A stretch of DNA of 64,000 nucleotides, from positions 7,921,313 through 7,985,312 of the forward strand of contig JALMQS010000075.1 of assembly GCA_024734495.1 (NCBI GenBank), read 5' to 3'. The DNA is from Forficula auricularia. Its lineage: Eukaryota; Arthropoda; Insecta; Dermaptera; Forficulidae. A program made the position numbers and the translations under genes. The notes under the pieces are model-generated. The model worked only from the letters and a program-made list of their open reading frames with translations. It had not been told where the DNA came from and did no database searches. This document shows positions 46,369 to 57,972 of the stretch, piece by piece (within the stretch, counting starts at the first letter, position 1; each line of letters begins with the position of its first letter).

Positions 46369-48107
46369 GTAAGAAATTGTATTTCAAGAAATATTTTTAA
46401 TAAGAAATTGTAATTGAAAAAAAGTTCCACATATATTTCAGGGAGAAAGGGATAGATACATTTGAACAAATTTTAAGAATAATTATATTTTTAACATGGC
46501 TTTTCGGAGGTTTTCCTTATTTTTAACATGAATATTGTTCAAAATTTTTAGTATAAACAGGGAGGCATTAGACCGTTTTGACACATACGGGCAAAATCGG
46601 TGCTGCTGATCGCGGCACCGGCACTCGATACAAAATAATTAAATAAACGTTTTCACGCATAACCCATTCAGGCCGCATATACCGACAAACGCAGCCGATG
46701 TTGACAAAACTCGACAAAACGAATGACAAACCGATTGCCACGGTGTTGATTTTAATGTTTCCTTTTCTTAAGCGGAGGGGGAGGGTTTATAAAATTAAAT
46801 TTTGTTTAGTAAAAGTCATGAGAAAATTTGTGTATCTTGGAGGGTTAGATCGTAATGGATAAATTTATGTGAAAATTTAAATAAATAGAAAACTAATGAA
46901 TAACTTAATAAATATCACTTGTAGGTACATATACAATACAAATTGTTATGACAGATTAAAATTTAATTTTTCTTATAAAAAAAAAAAGAATTTAAACGGT
47001 AAACAGTTTAAAATTGAAAGTTTTTTTGCCGGGAGTAGCAGAATTTTTATATATTGAAGGAGACAATAAAAGAGTGTGTCTTCTGCTGGAATTATAAATT
47101 TTATTTATTTATAACGAAACTATAGTCTGGTTATAAATAAATAAAATTTATAATTCCAGCAGAAGAGACACTCTTTTATTGTCTCCTTCAATAGGTAAAC
47201 ACTTTATTTACGTCAGAGTCTATTCTGTCTAATCTTTGAAATACAGTGAAAGATTCAAAAAAGAAACCCTATCGATCGTGTAGATAGCCCTACTACTCAA
47301 AAAAGCTCCTCAAAACAACTCACAGCAACAAACGGATCAGTATATATGTCCTGTAGCATCGGTTTCCAGATGAAATACTTTATACCGTAATGATTAAATT
47401 TATGCGAAAATTTAAATAGAATGGCCTCTATTTGCGTAATCCATCTATAGAAAAACTCTTATAAAGAAAATTTTATACATTTAAATATGTTAAAAGAAAT
47501 GTCATTATACTTAAATAGTTAGATCAATAGATTAAAAGATACAATGGGTTTTTAAGGCTCTATATAATATTTTTTAATAAGCCATTCTAAAAAAATAATA
47601 GATGGATGTGAAAATATTTTTCATAAAGGACTAGTAAATTAGAAAAAGTCATAAAAAGAATAAATTTGATGTCCATAATAAAAATAAAATTATCTAAGCA
47701 TTTTAAAAGAATATTAGGAAATCCGCTTCTTGTTTGGCTCTGATGATAAAAATAGAGATATAAATACATATATTACATCCTATACATACTTCTAATAAAT
47801 CTTGCCTTAATAGATTTAATAAAATAACTAATATCTTAGACTTAAAGTCACTTATATAATTTAATTAATAAATTTTAAACAAACATGTACTAAATTTTGA
47901 AAGAAAGGGACTATCATGTTTTAACAAGAACAAAGAGGGATTACTTACCCATTTAAAATCATCAAATGTCCCTCTTATTTAAATCTATTATTTTTTACCA
48001 TGATATTATTAACTAATGTATCTAATCGCAGCAAGACTAGTTTATTTAGAAAATATATTATTACATAATTATGTTTAATAATATTTTTTATTTTGTTTAT
48101 TTTATAG
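46369..48107 (+). other. 1.74 kb Tet intron
   Basis: It contains a GC-richer patch (about 46560-46760, with GCGGCACCGGCACTCG and several CpGs), a strong hairpin (47055-47192) and otherwise AT-rich DNA. The GC patch may be regulatory or an old insertion; I see no exon in it. Confidence 0.8.
47055..47192. repeat. near-perfect 64-bp-arm hairpin
   Basis: The arm TATTGAAGGAGACAATAAAA...TTATTTATAAC (47055-47118) is repeated as reverse complement at 47129-47192 with only a one- or two-base difference (AGAGTGTGTCTTC against GAAGAGACACTCT). The loop is about 10 nt. Transcribed inside Tet pre-mRNA, it would form a long dsRNA stem. It may be a young foldback MITE or hairpin-RNA source. Confidence 0.85.
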
Positions 48108-48335
48108 GAACAAGAAGTGGAGGAAAGGATGCATGTTCTGGCGACTCTTCTTGGGCCTCTCTATCAAACACTAGCCCCTGAAGCATTTAGTAATATGACT
48201 CAATTTGAAAGGGAAGGAAGTGAATGTCGTCTTGGGTTCAAACCTGGAAGGCCATTTAGCGGTGTGACAGCTTGCATTGATTTTTGTGCACATGCACACC
48301 GGGATTTGCATAACATGAATAACGGTTGCACAGTG
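48108..48335 (+). CDS. Tet: Tet exon K: beta-helix core with HxD iron site
   Basis: The acceptor is GTTTATTTTATAG and the donor is GTG|GTAAGC at 48336. Residues 1677-1752 include [28 protein letters not shown] and [20 protein letters not shown]. His1740 and Asp1742 (codons 48297-48299 and 48303-48305) form the HxD iron-binding pair, both intact. Phase 0 at both ends. Confidence 0.99.
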
Positions 48336-48419
48336 GTAAGCATATAATATAATAAATAATAAAATATAAATTGAAAAGGTTTTGCTTTGCCAATAGAAGC
48401 AGAGTTTTGATTCATAAAG

Positions 48420-48530
48420 GGAAATAAATCAATGAGGTTGTCCTCTGCTTGATGCAAATAAACATATACCTACTATATACATTTATTTGCTTTGCATCAA
48501 GCAGAGGACAGCCTCATTGATTTCTCTTTA
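48420..48530. repeat. near-perfect 48-bp-arm hairpin in a short intron
   Basis: The arm AAAGGGAAATAAATCAATGA...TGCTTGATGCAAATAAA (about 48416-48463) is followed after about 20 nt by its complement TTTATTTGCTTTGCATCAAG...GATTTCTCTTTA (48483-48531), with a few mismatches. It takes up nearly half of the 257-base intron between exons K and L, 80 bases from the donor. Could be a foldback MITE or a pri-miRNA-like stem. Confidence 0.8.
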
Positions 48531-48592
48531 TTAATAATACATTAAAATAATCATTCAAATGTAAATTTATTTTTTTAATTGTTTACTTGTAG

Positions 48593-48736
48593 GTGGTTAG
48601 TTTGACAAAGCATCGTTCTCTATCTAAGGCAGAAGATGAACAACTTCATATACTTCCATTGTATATACTTGATGATAGCGATGAACATGGTAGTAAAGAT
48701 GGTCAAATAGCTAAAACAACAGCAGGACATATAGAG
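48593..48736 (+). CDS. Tet: Tet exon L
   Basis: The acceptor is TTGTTTACTTGTAG and the donor is GAG|GTATAA at 48737. Residues 1753-1800 read VVSLTKHRSLSKAEDEQLHI, LPLYILDDSDEHGS and end with AKTTAGHIE. This is the beta-strand region following the HxD site in TETs. Phase 0 at both ends. Confidence 0.97.
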
Positions 48737-49335
48737 GTATAAATTAATAATAATACAAGCTATAAAAATTAATGTATTCACTAGACTTCGCTAGTTTTTT
48801 TTTTATCTTTAGGTGCTAATCCATGCCAAAATTTTAATTCTTATATCCTTTTTTATGTTTAAACAAAAACATGTAGAAATTTCAAAATATTTGTCTCAAA
48901 ATAGACTAGAAAAACAGAATAAAGTTCACTAAACACGGATAAAATTTTGATAAAAATGACATCTACTTGTGTCGTATCTTTACGTTAGGCCATGCTCTCA
49001 AATTAAACACGTTAGAGAAAATTTATAACATTTTAGCTTATCTTTTTATAAATATACTAGCTTTCGGCTGCCCTCTTCCTAGCCAAGGGGCTCGCCCCTG
49101 GACCCCCACCCCGAAACCCACTCAGCACCTCCACTCACCCCACCACCCCAATGTACAGACAAAACCTTAATTTTATATAGATAATTTCATTTAAATTGGT
49201 AACCATGACGACTTTTTTTGTTGGGGGACGGACATAGGTACAGAAGCAGGCACAAATGCGCTTTAGTAGTATAGGATAGGGTAAATAATAAATATATTTG
49301 GAGAAAGCCTTTTAATAAATTTTTTTTCTTTTAAG
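48737..49335 (+). other. 0.6 kb Tet intron
   Basis: A GC-rich stretch (about 49057-49150: TAGCTTTCGGCTGCCCTCTT, CAAGGGGCTCGCCCCTGG, CACCCCACCACCCC) followed by TTTTATATAGATAA resembles a widely dispersed insect repeat tail. The rest is AT-rich. Confidence 0.7.
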
Positions 49336-49587
49336 GTTTTAACTAAATTTCCTTGTGAAGTTCGAGTGAGGTCTGTTCCTCTTCAACCCTGTCGACGTCA
49401 CGGTAAAAAACGTAAGGATGATGAACCCGATGCTGTCATTTCTCGCCAGAATAAGGAGACTTCAATGCAACATATGGCCGTTACTCAAGTGAGACCTCCT
49501 TGTTCAAAGAGTGCCAATACAAACTCTTGTCAGTCTGATTTAGGTGTCTTAGACGGCATTGACGCTGCCCAACTTCAAAGCTCACAG
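49336..49587 (+). CDS. Tet: Tet exon M: beta-helix strand and start of variable insert
   Basis: The acceptor is TTTTCTTTTAAG and the donor is CAG|GTAAAA at 49588. Residues 1801-1884 start VLTKFPCEVRVRSVPLQPCR, then a basic RRHGKKRKDDE segment that could serve as a nuclear localisation signal, then a Ser/Gln-rich tail. TET enzymes carry a low-complexity insert of variable length here, between the two halves of the catalytic fold. Phase 0 at both ends. Confidence 0.95.
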
Positions 49588-49681
49588 GTAAAAAAGTTCA
49601 CTTAAAAATAAAATTTAAGAACAATAATTATTGGATATTTAAAATTAGTTTCAATGCATTCAATGCTCCTCTCTTGAACAG

Positions 49682-50752
49682 GTGTCTTCCACTGTTCTCG
49701 ATAGTCCCGTGTCTATGGCCTGGGGAGGTTACGGCGGCAGCTATCCTACTACATCCGACGCTCAAAATTGCTGGCTTGAAGCTCGCAAATCATCTCCGTG
49801 GTGGGATTATCAAAATCATGACATCAAAGCGGACGCCGATTCAACAACTGCACAATCTCCGTTAGGCCAAGGAAGACCATCAACTGCACACAGTCCTTTT
49901 GTCTTCGCACAGCCACCGGGATCGCCATGGGGCGTTCAGCCTGGCCCAAGCCATGAAGACAAATCAAGTACAAATTTCCGAATTGCTAAAGGCAATGAGG
50001 AACCCCCTGTTTCGCAACCCGCTCCACCTCAACCCCCTACTCATCCGCCCCCGCCCCCACCGCCCCCACCACCATCTACTTATGTGAATCCACAATTCTA
50101 TCCAGGCTATCCGTATATTGATCAGGGAAGTTTATTTCAACGTGGCTATTATAATTATCCTAATTACATGTACGGCCCGCCAGTTCCACCTCCACCCCCG
50201 CCCGCTGCTTATTTCCCTTTAATGACTCATGAGCCTCCCCCTCCACGAGCCGAACCTATCGGAGAGGTAACCGATTTCGTTGATAATGCTGAATGTTTTG
50301 CGGATTCCCAAATGGGAGGAGTGGCAATTGCTTTAGGTCATGGGAGTGTTTTATTTGAATGTGCTAAACATGAATTGCACTCTACAACGGCTCTCCGCCG
50401 CCCCAATCGATTACACCCGACACGGATTAGCCTAGTCTTTTATCAGCATCGAAATCTGAATCGACCAGGACATGGAATGGAAGAATGGGAAGAGAAAATG
50501 CGCTTAAGAAAATTGGGAACCACTGTAGCAAGTACACCACCCACTGCACCAACAAGTGTTACCGTATCATCGCCCTTGGCAACAGTAACGACTGTTTGTA
50601 GTATACCAGCACCTCCTCCGCCAAGACCACCTACCTATACGGCACAATTTTTAATGAGAACACCCACTTATACGACAACCACATGGACGACCCTTTTTCC
50701 AATGCATCCATGTATGGTCACAGGTCCTTATCAGGAGAGTGGTACCGTCTAG
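49682..50752 (+). CDS. Tet: Tet exon N: terminal coding exon, end of catalytic fold
   Basis: The acceptor is CCTCTCTTGAACAG and the stop is TAG at 50750-50752. Residues 1885-2240 start with a Trp/Gly-rich part of the insert ([16 protein letters not shown]), then a run of about 11 Pro (50048-50075) and a second Pro tract (50181-50207). The conserved end follows: [40 protein letters not shown] and [15 protein letters not shown]. His2117 (50378-50380) is the third iron ligand; Arg2132 (50423-50425) and Ser2134 bind 2-oxoglutarate in homologues. A Thr/Pro-rich tail of about 85 residues follows. Confidence 0.98.
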   Translation: MSSTVLDSPVSMAWGGYGGSYPTTSDAQNCWLEARKSSPWWDYQNHDIKADADSTTAQSPLGQGRPSTAHSPFVFAQPPGSPWGVQPGPSHEDKSSTNFRIAKGNEEPPVSQPAPPQPPTHPPPPPPPPPPSTYVNPQFYPGYPYIDQGSLFQRGYYNYPNYMYGPPVPPPPPPAAYFPLMTHEPPPPRAEPIGEVTDFVDNAECFADSQMGGVAIALGHGSVLFECAKHELHSTTALRRPNRLHPTRISLVFYQHRNLNRPGHGMEEWEEKMRLRKLGTTVASTPPTAPTSVTVSSPLATVTTVCSIPAPPPPRPPTYTAQFLMRTPTYTTTTWTTLFPMHPCMVTGPYQESGTV

Positions 50753-53700
50753 GGTCACGACCAGGCCACTTAGGCCTGGGAATCAAAAAATAAATGTCAA
50801 CGAGAGTAAAAAACTATTTTAAAAATTTTTGTAGTCGATCAAATCGTTACAAAATAGACTATTTTTACATGAACAAACAATAAAAAAAAAAAACATTTTT
50901 TTGTAATTTTATAGCATTCCCCCGAAGCATTCTCGTATTTATATGCTTTTTAATTAATAACGGAGTATATGAGATTTCATTATTTATTGTTATATATATA
51001 TAAATATATAACTTATCGATTAATAATTATGTACATTGAAAACGTGGAGCGCGATTACGCGATGTTACTGTTTTATTTTTTTATATTATTTATTTGTATT
51101 TTTTTTTTATTAGTTGTATTATTATTAATATTAATGATGAGGTGTGTTTTCGATTTTGTTTTCTTCATCACTTTATATAAATATCTCTCTAACCTTCCCA
51201 CTCCCCCCTTCAATTCTAATTTCTTTCTCTATGTCTATCCGCCTCTCGAATTTTTTCGTCAATTTCCATTAATTTTACATTTTATAATAATTCAGTCTAG
51301 TCGTAATGAAGAACAGTCGGCCGCTTTGAAATATCCAAGTCATTTATTTTATTTTTATCTTTTTTATAATTTTTACACCTGATCACTTTTCTATTCTGAA
51401 TAGAAAAAAATCCAATATCTAATAAATAAATCCATTATTCTCAATTTTTATTGAGAAACTTTGGTTCAAAAAAGTAGTCACAAAAAGTTTCTCTTAATAA
51501 TATTTTCAAATATAATATCAATTAGAAAAGATCCAATTTTTCAAAAGCTGAGAATAAAAAGACAATCGAGAATTTTAGTATTAATAATAATATTATTACA
51601 TATTATTTATTATTATTATTTCTATTAATATTACAATTATTATTATTAAGGTGTTCTTATATGTTTGTTCCAAGTTATTGTCTAAAAACTAATGTACAGC
51701 ATTGTACCTACTAGTCCATATATATTCACGTATTTATTATATATTTATTTTTTAATTTAATTTAATTATTATGTAACGTCTAGTTTTTGTATTAATCATA
51801 GTTTTCCATTAAAATGATCTCAAATTTTCACACCAAATTTATGTTCCATGGTCATTCTATATATATATTCTATATCTTGGAACTTCACTACACCGCAAAT
51901 CGGAAATCTCCCGAAATTATTTTTTTATTAAAAGTGAGAAAAAATCCCTTATATTTATAATAATCGTTCCCCCTCCCCTACAGCCTAGGTCCATATCTAT
52001 AAATTATAAAATTAGCTAATGGCCTAGATATTAATATCACATTTGCCAAAAACAAACCATTTAAAATGTTTAATAAAAGGAGAAAAAATAAAAATATATA
52101 AAATTATTTTTCTGATATTCCTTAGTATTAAGTCTAGACAATATTGCCTGTGTATATATATATAAACTGTGTTATTTGTAAGACATTTCACTTGAGAGGA
52201 CACTTGACACGTTTATTTATTAATTAATCCAGGCTCATCTCAAGTTATGTCCATTCCTTGATTTATTTATATTTATTTATCATTAGGACTGAAGTAATAT
52301 ATTGATCTAATTTTTAAGACTATTACGATTTAAAATAATTTAATAAAAAAACTTTATTTTTTTTTTATTTAAAAACCAAAAAATGAAACAAAAGACAAAA
52401 TGAAATTAATGCTCATTTATTTTCTTAAGTTAATCGATCGATGAAAATATTAGTAACTATATAAAATAAAAAATAAAAATGTTTTCTTTCTATTTATCAA
52501 TATATATGTACATACATATATACATACATACATATATGATTATAATTTTGAAAAGTTCCATAACTATATTTATATTTTTTTTTTTTTTGTATGTATGTAA
52601 AGTATAAATAAAATAAAGCTCACATATGGAAAAAGTACAAGATTTAGATAGATGCATCTCTCTTTTATAGAAACAGTAAAAAAAAACTTAAGTTTAAAAC
52701 AAAAAAAAAATAATAAGAGGGATTATTTTATATGAAATAAGTGCCAAGTCCTGTTAGATCCTGTTAATTATCGGCCCATTTTCTTAAATATATATATATA
52801 TAAATCATAAGAATTTTTTATAGTCACCATATAAATTTTCAAGTCATTTTATACGAAAATTAACGTAAAAGTGTGAAAGTACTGTGCTAGTGCAAGAATT
52901 TCAATAAATAAGAAAGACATCCATATACAATCAATAAAACAAATTCCCCCATTTCTTGTACATATTGTACTAGCATAGAATCTGTTAGCTACCAAAAAAA
53001 AAAAATGAATATAAGATATTATATGCTAAATATTTATATATATATATATTAAATAAATAAATGAAAACATTTATCATTTTTAGAGAATGTAAAATAAAAA
53101 ATTCATTTGTTTTTTCATTTTTTTTTTTTTTTAAGAGTCTAGTTTTTTGCAAAGAAAAATAAACAATATTTTTTTGCTGTTGAAATCACATGAAACCCCA
53201 AAAATTTAAAAATCACAAAAATATTAATAGTAATAATCACGACTTTTTTGGGGAAACGCTACATCGATCATTTTTTATTTTATTTTATGCATATATATAT
53301 ATATATATATAAGTAGTATTTATTTATTTATTGTTATGTATTTACTTAGATTCATTCTCATATCAGAAAAATCAATAAATAAAGCAAAGAAAAATATTAT
53401 TTTTTAAAGTACCTATCATTCTGCATTTATATTGTTTCAAAATTATACTTTTTTCATAAATCAATTATCAATAAATAAATCTCAAATATAAGGAGCGTTT
53501 TCCCAAAGAAATAAAATATATATATATATAAATATAAATAAAATATAAAAAAGTAATAATTAATTTAATGCGCTAATTATAAGGAGCCTATATTTATAAA
53601 AATCTTGTAAATATATTTTTGACAAAAAAAAAAACAAAAAAAAAATAAATAAAACCAAAAAAATTGATTGATTGATTGATTGATTGATTGAAATTTCAAG

Positions 53701-54240
53701 TCCCAAATCGCAGCCATTGGGCAAACTAGATTAATATTTTGTATTGTTAAATAAATACTAAAATTCTAATGGTGACAAAGAAAAAAAAAGTAGAACAAAA
53801 GTAATTAAAGTATTGTCGCGCTGAGACTTGGGACTTTTAAGCTGAAAAAAAAATAGATAATTCCATACAGAGAATCAGTCGACTATATATTTTTTAATAA
53901 ATCATCCACTTTTCGACCTAACTGGTCCCTGAACAGTGAATTTTTTATCAAAATAAAAAAAAAAAATAATAAAAATAAAAAAAAATTTCCCAGTTGTCAT
54001 GAAAAATTACTTAGACCGAATTTAAAACATTATTAACTTTTCTAAAAAAAACATACATATATATATATGACATCATATTACAGCCTTTTTTTAAAATTAA
54101 TCTCTTGGGAGATTTCATTATTTATTATTATAAAAAAAAAAAAATAAAAAAATAAAAAAAATTAAAACTAGAACTAGTTTTCCATTAGTCATTTAAGCTT
54201 CAATGTATCGTCTGTGTGAATATAGAACTTAAATCATGTG
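50753..54240 (+). other. probable Tet 3' UTR and 3' flank
   Basis: After the stop the sequence is extremely AT-rich with many AATAAA signals (for example near 50788, 50879, 51424 and 53370), so the cleavage site cannot be chosen. It contains AU-rich elements (TATTTATTTATTTATT near 53318-53334), a Pumilio-type TGTAAATA at 53606-53613 and (TA)n runs. An ATTG repeat is at 53663-53690. A 137-codon frame at 50969-51382 is Phe/Leu/Ile-rich and looks like chance. How far transcription reaches is unknown. Confidence 0.55.
53663..53691. repeat. (ATTG)n microsatellite
   Basis: Seven tandem ATTG units in the probable 3' UTR or flank. Confidence 0.95.
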
Positions 54241-54498
54241 AATATTTTGAAAAAAAAAAAGTTTTTTACTCTAATCTTTTATGCCTTTTCTCCATTGCCA
54301 TATCACACATATTCAAAAATTTGTACCATTTTTCCATATCCACCCTTATTCTAAAGCTAATATTATTATTTTTTATAAACCTTTAAAAAAACTAACGAGA
54401 ATTGTTTTGATCGCGCTTTTTAAACAAGATATATATCGCGAGACTACTGCGGTTGAAGCTATTGGAGTCTGCTGAGTCTTAAGTCTAGACTAGACTAG

Positions 54499-55170
54499 AT
54501 GAAGGGATGTTCATAAAAATACATTCAATCCATATTTGTACTTAAGGCATTGAAATAGTCCCAGAATCTGCTAGATATAATCCTTATGGGCGGAAAATTA
54601 AATTAGGGGTAGTCAGCCCTTTAGGGGATGAAGAGATGTTCATAAAAATAAATTATCTTGATATTTGTGCTTAGTGCATTGAAATAGTCCCAGAATCTGC
54701 AAGATATCATCCTCATAAGCGGAAAGTTAAATTAAGGGTAGTCACCCCTTTAGGGGATGAAGAGATATTCAGGAAAATAAATTCAATCAATATTTATGCT
54801 TAGGACATTGAAATAGTCTCAGAATCTGCTAAATACATATAATCCATTTGAGAGGAAAGTTAAATTATGGTTAGCCTCTCCTTTAGGGGGTAAAAGGATG
54901 ATAGGAAAAATAAATTCAATGGGGATGAAGGAATGTTCAGAAAAATAAATTCAATCAATATTTATGCTTAGGGCATTGAAATAGTCCCAGAATCTGCTAA
55001 ATATCATCCATTTGAGAGGAAAGCTAAATTATGGTTAGTCACTCCTTTAGGAGTGAAAGGATGATAAGAAAAATAAATTCAATCCATATTTATGCTTAAG
55101 GCAGCTGCTAGATATCATCCACATGAGCGGAAAGTTAAATTAGGAGATGAGATGTTCAGGAAAATAAATT
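54499..55170. repeat. minisatellite, unit about 128 bp, about five copies
   Basis: Units begin with GGGGATGAAG(A/G)(A/G)ATGTTCA near 54499, 54627, 54756, 54922 and (partial) 55145. They share AAAATAAATTCAATC, TATTTATGCTTAGGGCATTG, AATAGTCCCAGAATCTGCTA and GCGGAAAGTTAAATTA. Some copies carry insertions or partial units (54880-54925, 55040-55140). Non-coding tandem array downstream of Tet. Confidence 0.85.
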
Positions 55171-57970
55171 CATTCAATATTAATTATAAATATGTAATCA
55201 ATTAAATAAACAAGCAGTTAGGACAAGAGAAAGTATGTGTTAGGAAACTAGAAAGTACCCTTATGTCGTTTATCCTACCTTTGGCTGGCTGGCTGACTGG
55301 CCCTTAGCCCTTGCACTTCTTCCTCTGCCTGCCTGGTTTCAAATGAGCTTTGAAGGAAAGCAAAGAGACCAGCCAGCCTTTTATCAATTTCCTTGAATTT
55401 CGATAAATAATTTTTCAATGGGAATTTCTATTCACTTTTTATTAATGAAATGAAATATAATGTACACTCGGGAGATGGACCAAAATAGTAGGGATGGAAT
55501 CGGGATTTTCTGGTGAGAGGGGGTGGGGGGAGGGGTGCCCGATTGTTTTTTTTTATTTTTTAATTTAGAAAATAAAACTTATTCCAAGACCCTTGATAAA
55601 TCCAAAATGAAAAATCGTACAAAGTTTATTTTGGTGTCAAAATGTTTGTTTAAGAATTTTTGGTTCAAAAATGCAAAAAAAAAAAAAAAAATCCGCTTCC
55701 CCATGGGAAAATAAATTTTTATTATATTATTTTTATAAGCAAATACTATATTTTTGTAAATATTCGAACTAGGCCCAAGGGGCGGGGGGGGGGGATTTGG
55801 CTACTTAACAATATTCACATTAATTAGAATTAATAAATGCATGTGATGGAATAGAGGAATTCATCCCTCCTGACATCTGGGGGCAGAAATTTATCGGGGA
55901 AAACAAATTCCAATCTCCCATAAGAGCAATGAATTTCCTCCCCGTTAACTAGCCCTCTTGATTTTCCCCAATAGATATCACGCCTATCGTGATTTTCGGC
56001 AATAAGTATTCGTTTTCTCTATCTTATTTTTGAATATTTTAAACCCCCTTTGAATAAATAAAAAAGTTTTACTTTTTTTTTTATTGTTCGATAAATAATT
56101 CAAAAACTCACGTTCCTCCAGTGGCAGATTTTTAGGTGGGCGGACACCTGAGGCCTATGACTCCGCAGGGACCCACAGATTCCCAAGTCTACTAGATTTT
56201 CATTTAATTAATAAACTAAAATTTAACAGGTAGTCATCATATATGGGCATTCTTATGGATCTTTTAAATGGTTTTGATTATAAATGGCAAATAAATAATA
56301 TAGAGCCCTTTTTACTTCTACCGTTCGGAACCCCCAAACACTGAAATTCGCCACTGATGAAGTGCGTATTACGTCCACCCTATATAAAAGGGTCCGAGAA
56401 CAGGAACCCGGCAGTGGGTCTCGAAGAAATATACAATTACTGTTCAGAAACTTTCATTATTATGAAGTGATACAAACTTTTATAATTACTGTATTTCTAA
56501 ACAACAAATTCAGTGACAATCCTCGAAGGCACAATTTCAACTAAAACTCGAATCGCGCCCTATCCTAGCGCCGCTGAATTGATGTAATATAAAAAAAAAA
56601 AATGAAATAGGCTCATAAGAGTAGAAATGTAGAATATTTGCAGGTAAAAGATCAGTCGCAAGAAGAATATTTCTGGTCTCAATGTCTCTTTTCAGAAGAA
56701 GAAGAATTTAAAATGGCAATCTTCACGTTCATGTGAGCCCGTAGTCAAATTTTATAAATAGTGAATTTGAGAATATTTGAATAGATTAATTTATTTTAAA
56801 ACTGTAGACGGTAATTATCAATTTGATGAATTCATAATATAATTCAGAAAAATCCATAACAAAAAAATAATTTATGATATCGGTGACTGACTCTCTCGAG
56901 CCACGAAAATCTTCTCTCAATTAGAATTATAAATAATAATGAAGATAAGATATTTATTTTATCAATTTTATTTATCTCAGCTTCACAAATGCTTTGCTCT
57001 TTATTAATAAAAAATAACTATTTTTTTAAAGCTTTTAATTATTTAATACTAAAATTATTTATTTCAAACTAATAGTAAGATAATATAGCTTTGGTTTCAA
57101 CTTAGAGTCTGGTCCGTGATTGCCAGCCTAAGGCTTTTTTTACATAAAATATCATTTATTTTAAATTATTTCATTTATTTATTTATTATATAATCGTACA
57201 TTTAAATATATTAAATTATAATATTAAAAGATTTATCTATACTGAGAAGTAAATGGAATTGTTGAATTCATAACAAATGCTCTCTCGCTCATGCCGGGCA
57301 GCAATGCATGCGGCCTTGCGACCCAGCCTCTCAAAAGAATTATACTTAAATGAGAAAGAAATATTTCTTATTTTATCGATTTTATCTATCTGGAGGTTGA
57401 CAGCATCAGACAGATACTGTCTAATGTAAGAAAATTGCATTTCAATTTAAAATTTCTTAGTTTAAAAGAAAAATGTATGAAAAGATTCAATTTCTTCTCT
57501 CCGGGAGTGACTCAACTAGAAATGGCAAATCATTTTATTTTTTTTCTCATTGTGATATTTATTCAAAATCTATTGAAATTTTATATCTATGTGTTATCTT
57601 CATTTATGTTTTATAGAAAATAAATTTATTAAGAAATTTGCATTTTAAAGGGTAGTTTATTTGAAGTCCAAATTTGAAAAATCGCTAATAACTCCGTTTC
57701 ATTTTTTTTTTAAATATAAAATTAATAGATATTATAAAACAATTAATTATTAATAATATAATTCAATTTTGAACGAAATCGATCAAGTATTTTTTGAGAA
57801 AATCGTCAAACCGAAAACCGTCTATGAAAGGCCGTTTTAGAAACATTTTAAAATTCACCTCCATGTCACACGTCATCGTTTCGTTTCATATGACTTTTTT
57901 AACTTTTTGCAAAGGCATCTCGTGCTTTCAAAAAACATCGTTTTTTAGACAGTTTAAATGGTTTTTGACC
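55171..57970. other. AT-rich intergenic sequence
   Basis: No coding gene is recognised. Visible items are poly-G/T-rich patches (55518-55540, 55780-55798), a GC-richer stretch (55850-55985), the hAT-like element 56119-56356, and loose direct repeats at about 56935-57000 and 57345-57415 (AAGATATTTATTTTATCAAT-like followed by TTTATCTATCT). Open frames are short. Confidence 0.6.
56119..56356. mobile_element. hAT-like non-autonomous element, 238 bp
   Basis: It starts CAGTGGCAGATTTTTAGGTG and ends GAAATTCGCCACTG, an imperfect terminal inverted repeat of CAGTGGC(A/G)(A/G)ATTT. The interior GGCGGACACCTGAGGCC and CGGAACCCCCAAACACTG is of the kind seen in short hAT derivatives. No transposase; no clear target duplication. 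Confidence 0.6.
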
Positions 57971-57972
57971 AT

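Larger units (their letters stand above)
7407..50752 (+). other. Tet: Tet methylcytosine dioxygenase gene (5' incomplete), 14 coding exons
   Basis: This is a gene-level model. TET proteins are nuclear Fe(II)/2-oxoglutarate dioxygenases that oxidise methyl marks on DNA (5mC to 5hmC and beyond); the insect enzyme has also been linked to 6mA and to RNA 5hmC. Fourteen exons with GT-AG junctions and matching phases give 2240 codons plus a stop, a strong internal check. In the concatenated protein, residues 1-414 are Pro/Gln-rich and 415 to about 1390 are Asn/Gln/Trp-rich. About 1390-1680 is the Cys-rich module, and 1680-2240 is the double-stranded beta-helix with a low-complexity insert, as in other TETs. 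Iron ligands are His1740, Asp1742 and His2117; Arg2132 and Ser2134 fit the 2-oxoglutarate contacts. No CXXC zinc finger and no initiator Met for the long isoform are seen, so the 5' end is outside the window. Boundaries come from reading splice sites, not from transcripts. Confidence 0.95.

Noticed and set aside
50969..51382. 137-codon Phe/Leu/Ile-rich frame after the Tet stop
   Set aside because: Composition follows from AT-rich 3' UTR sequence. No domain, no splice context, and it overlaps the probable UTR.
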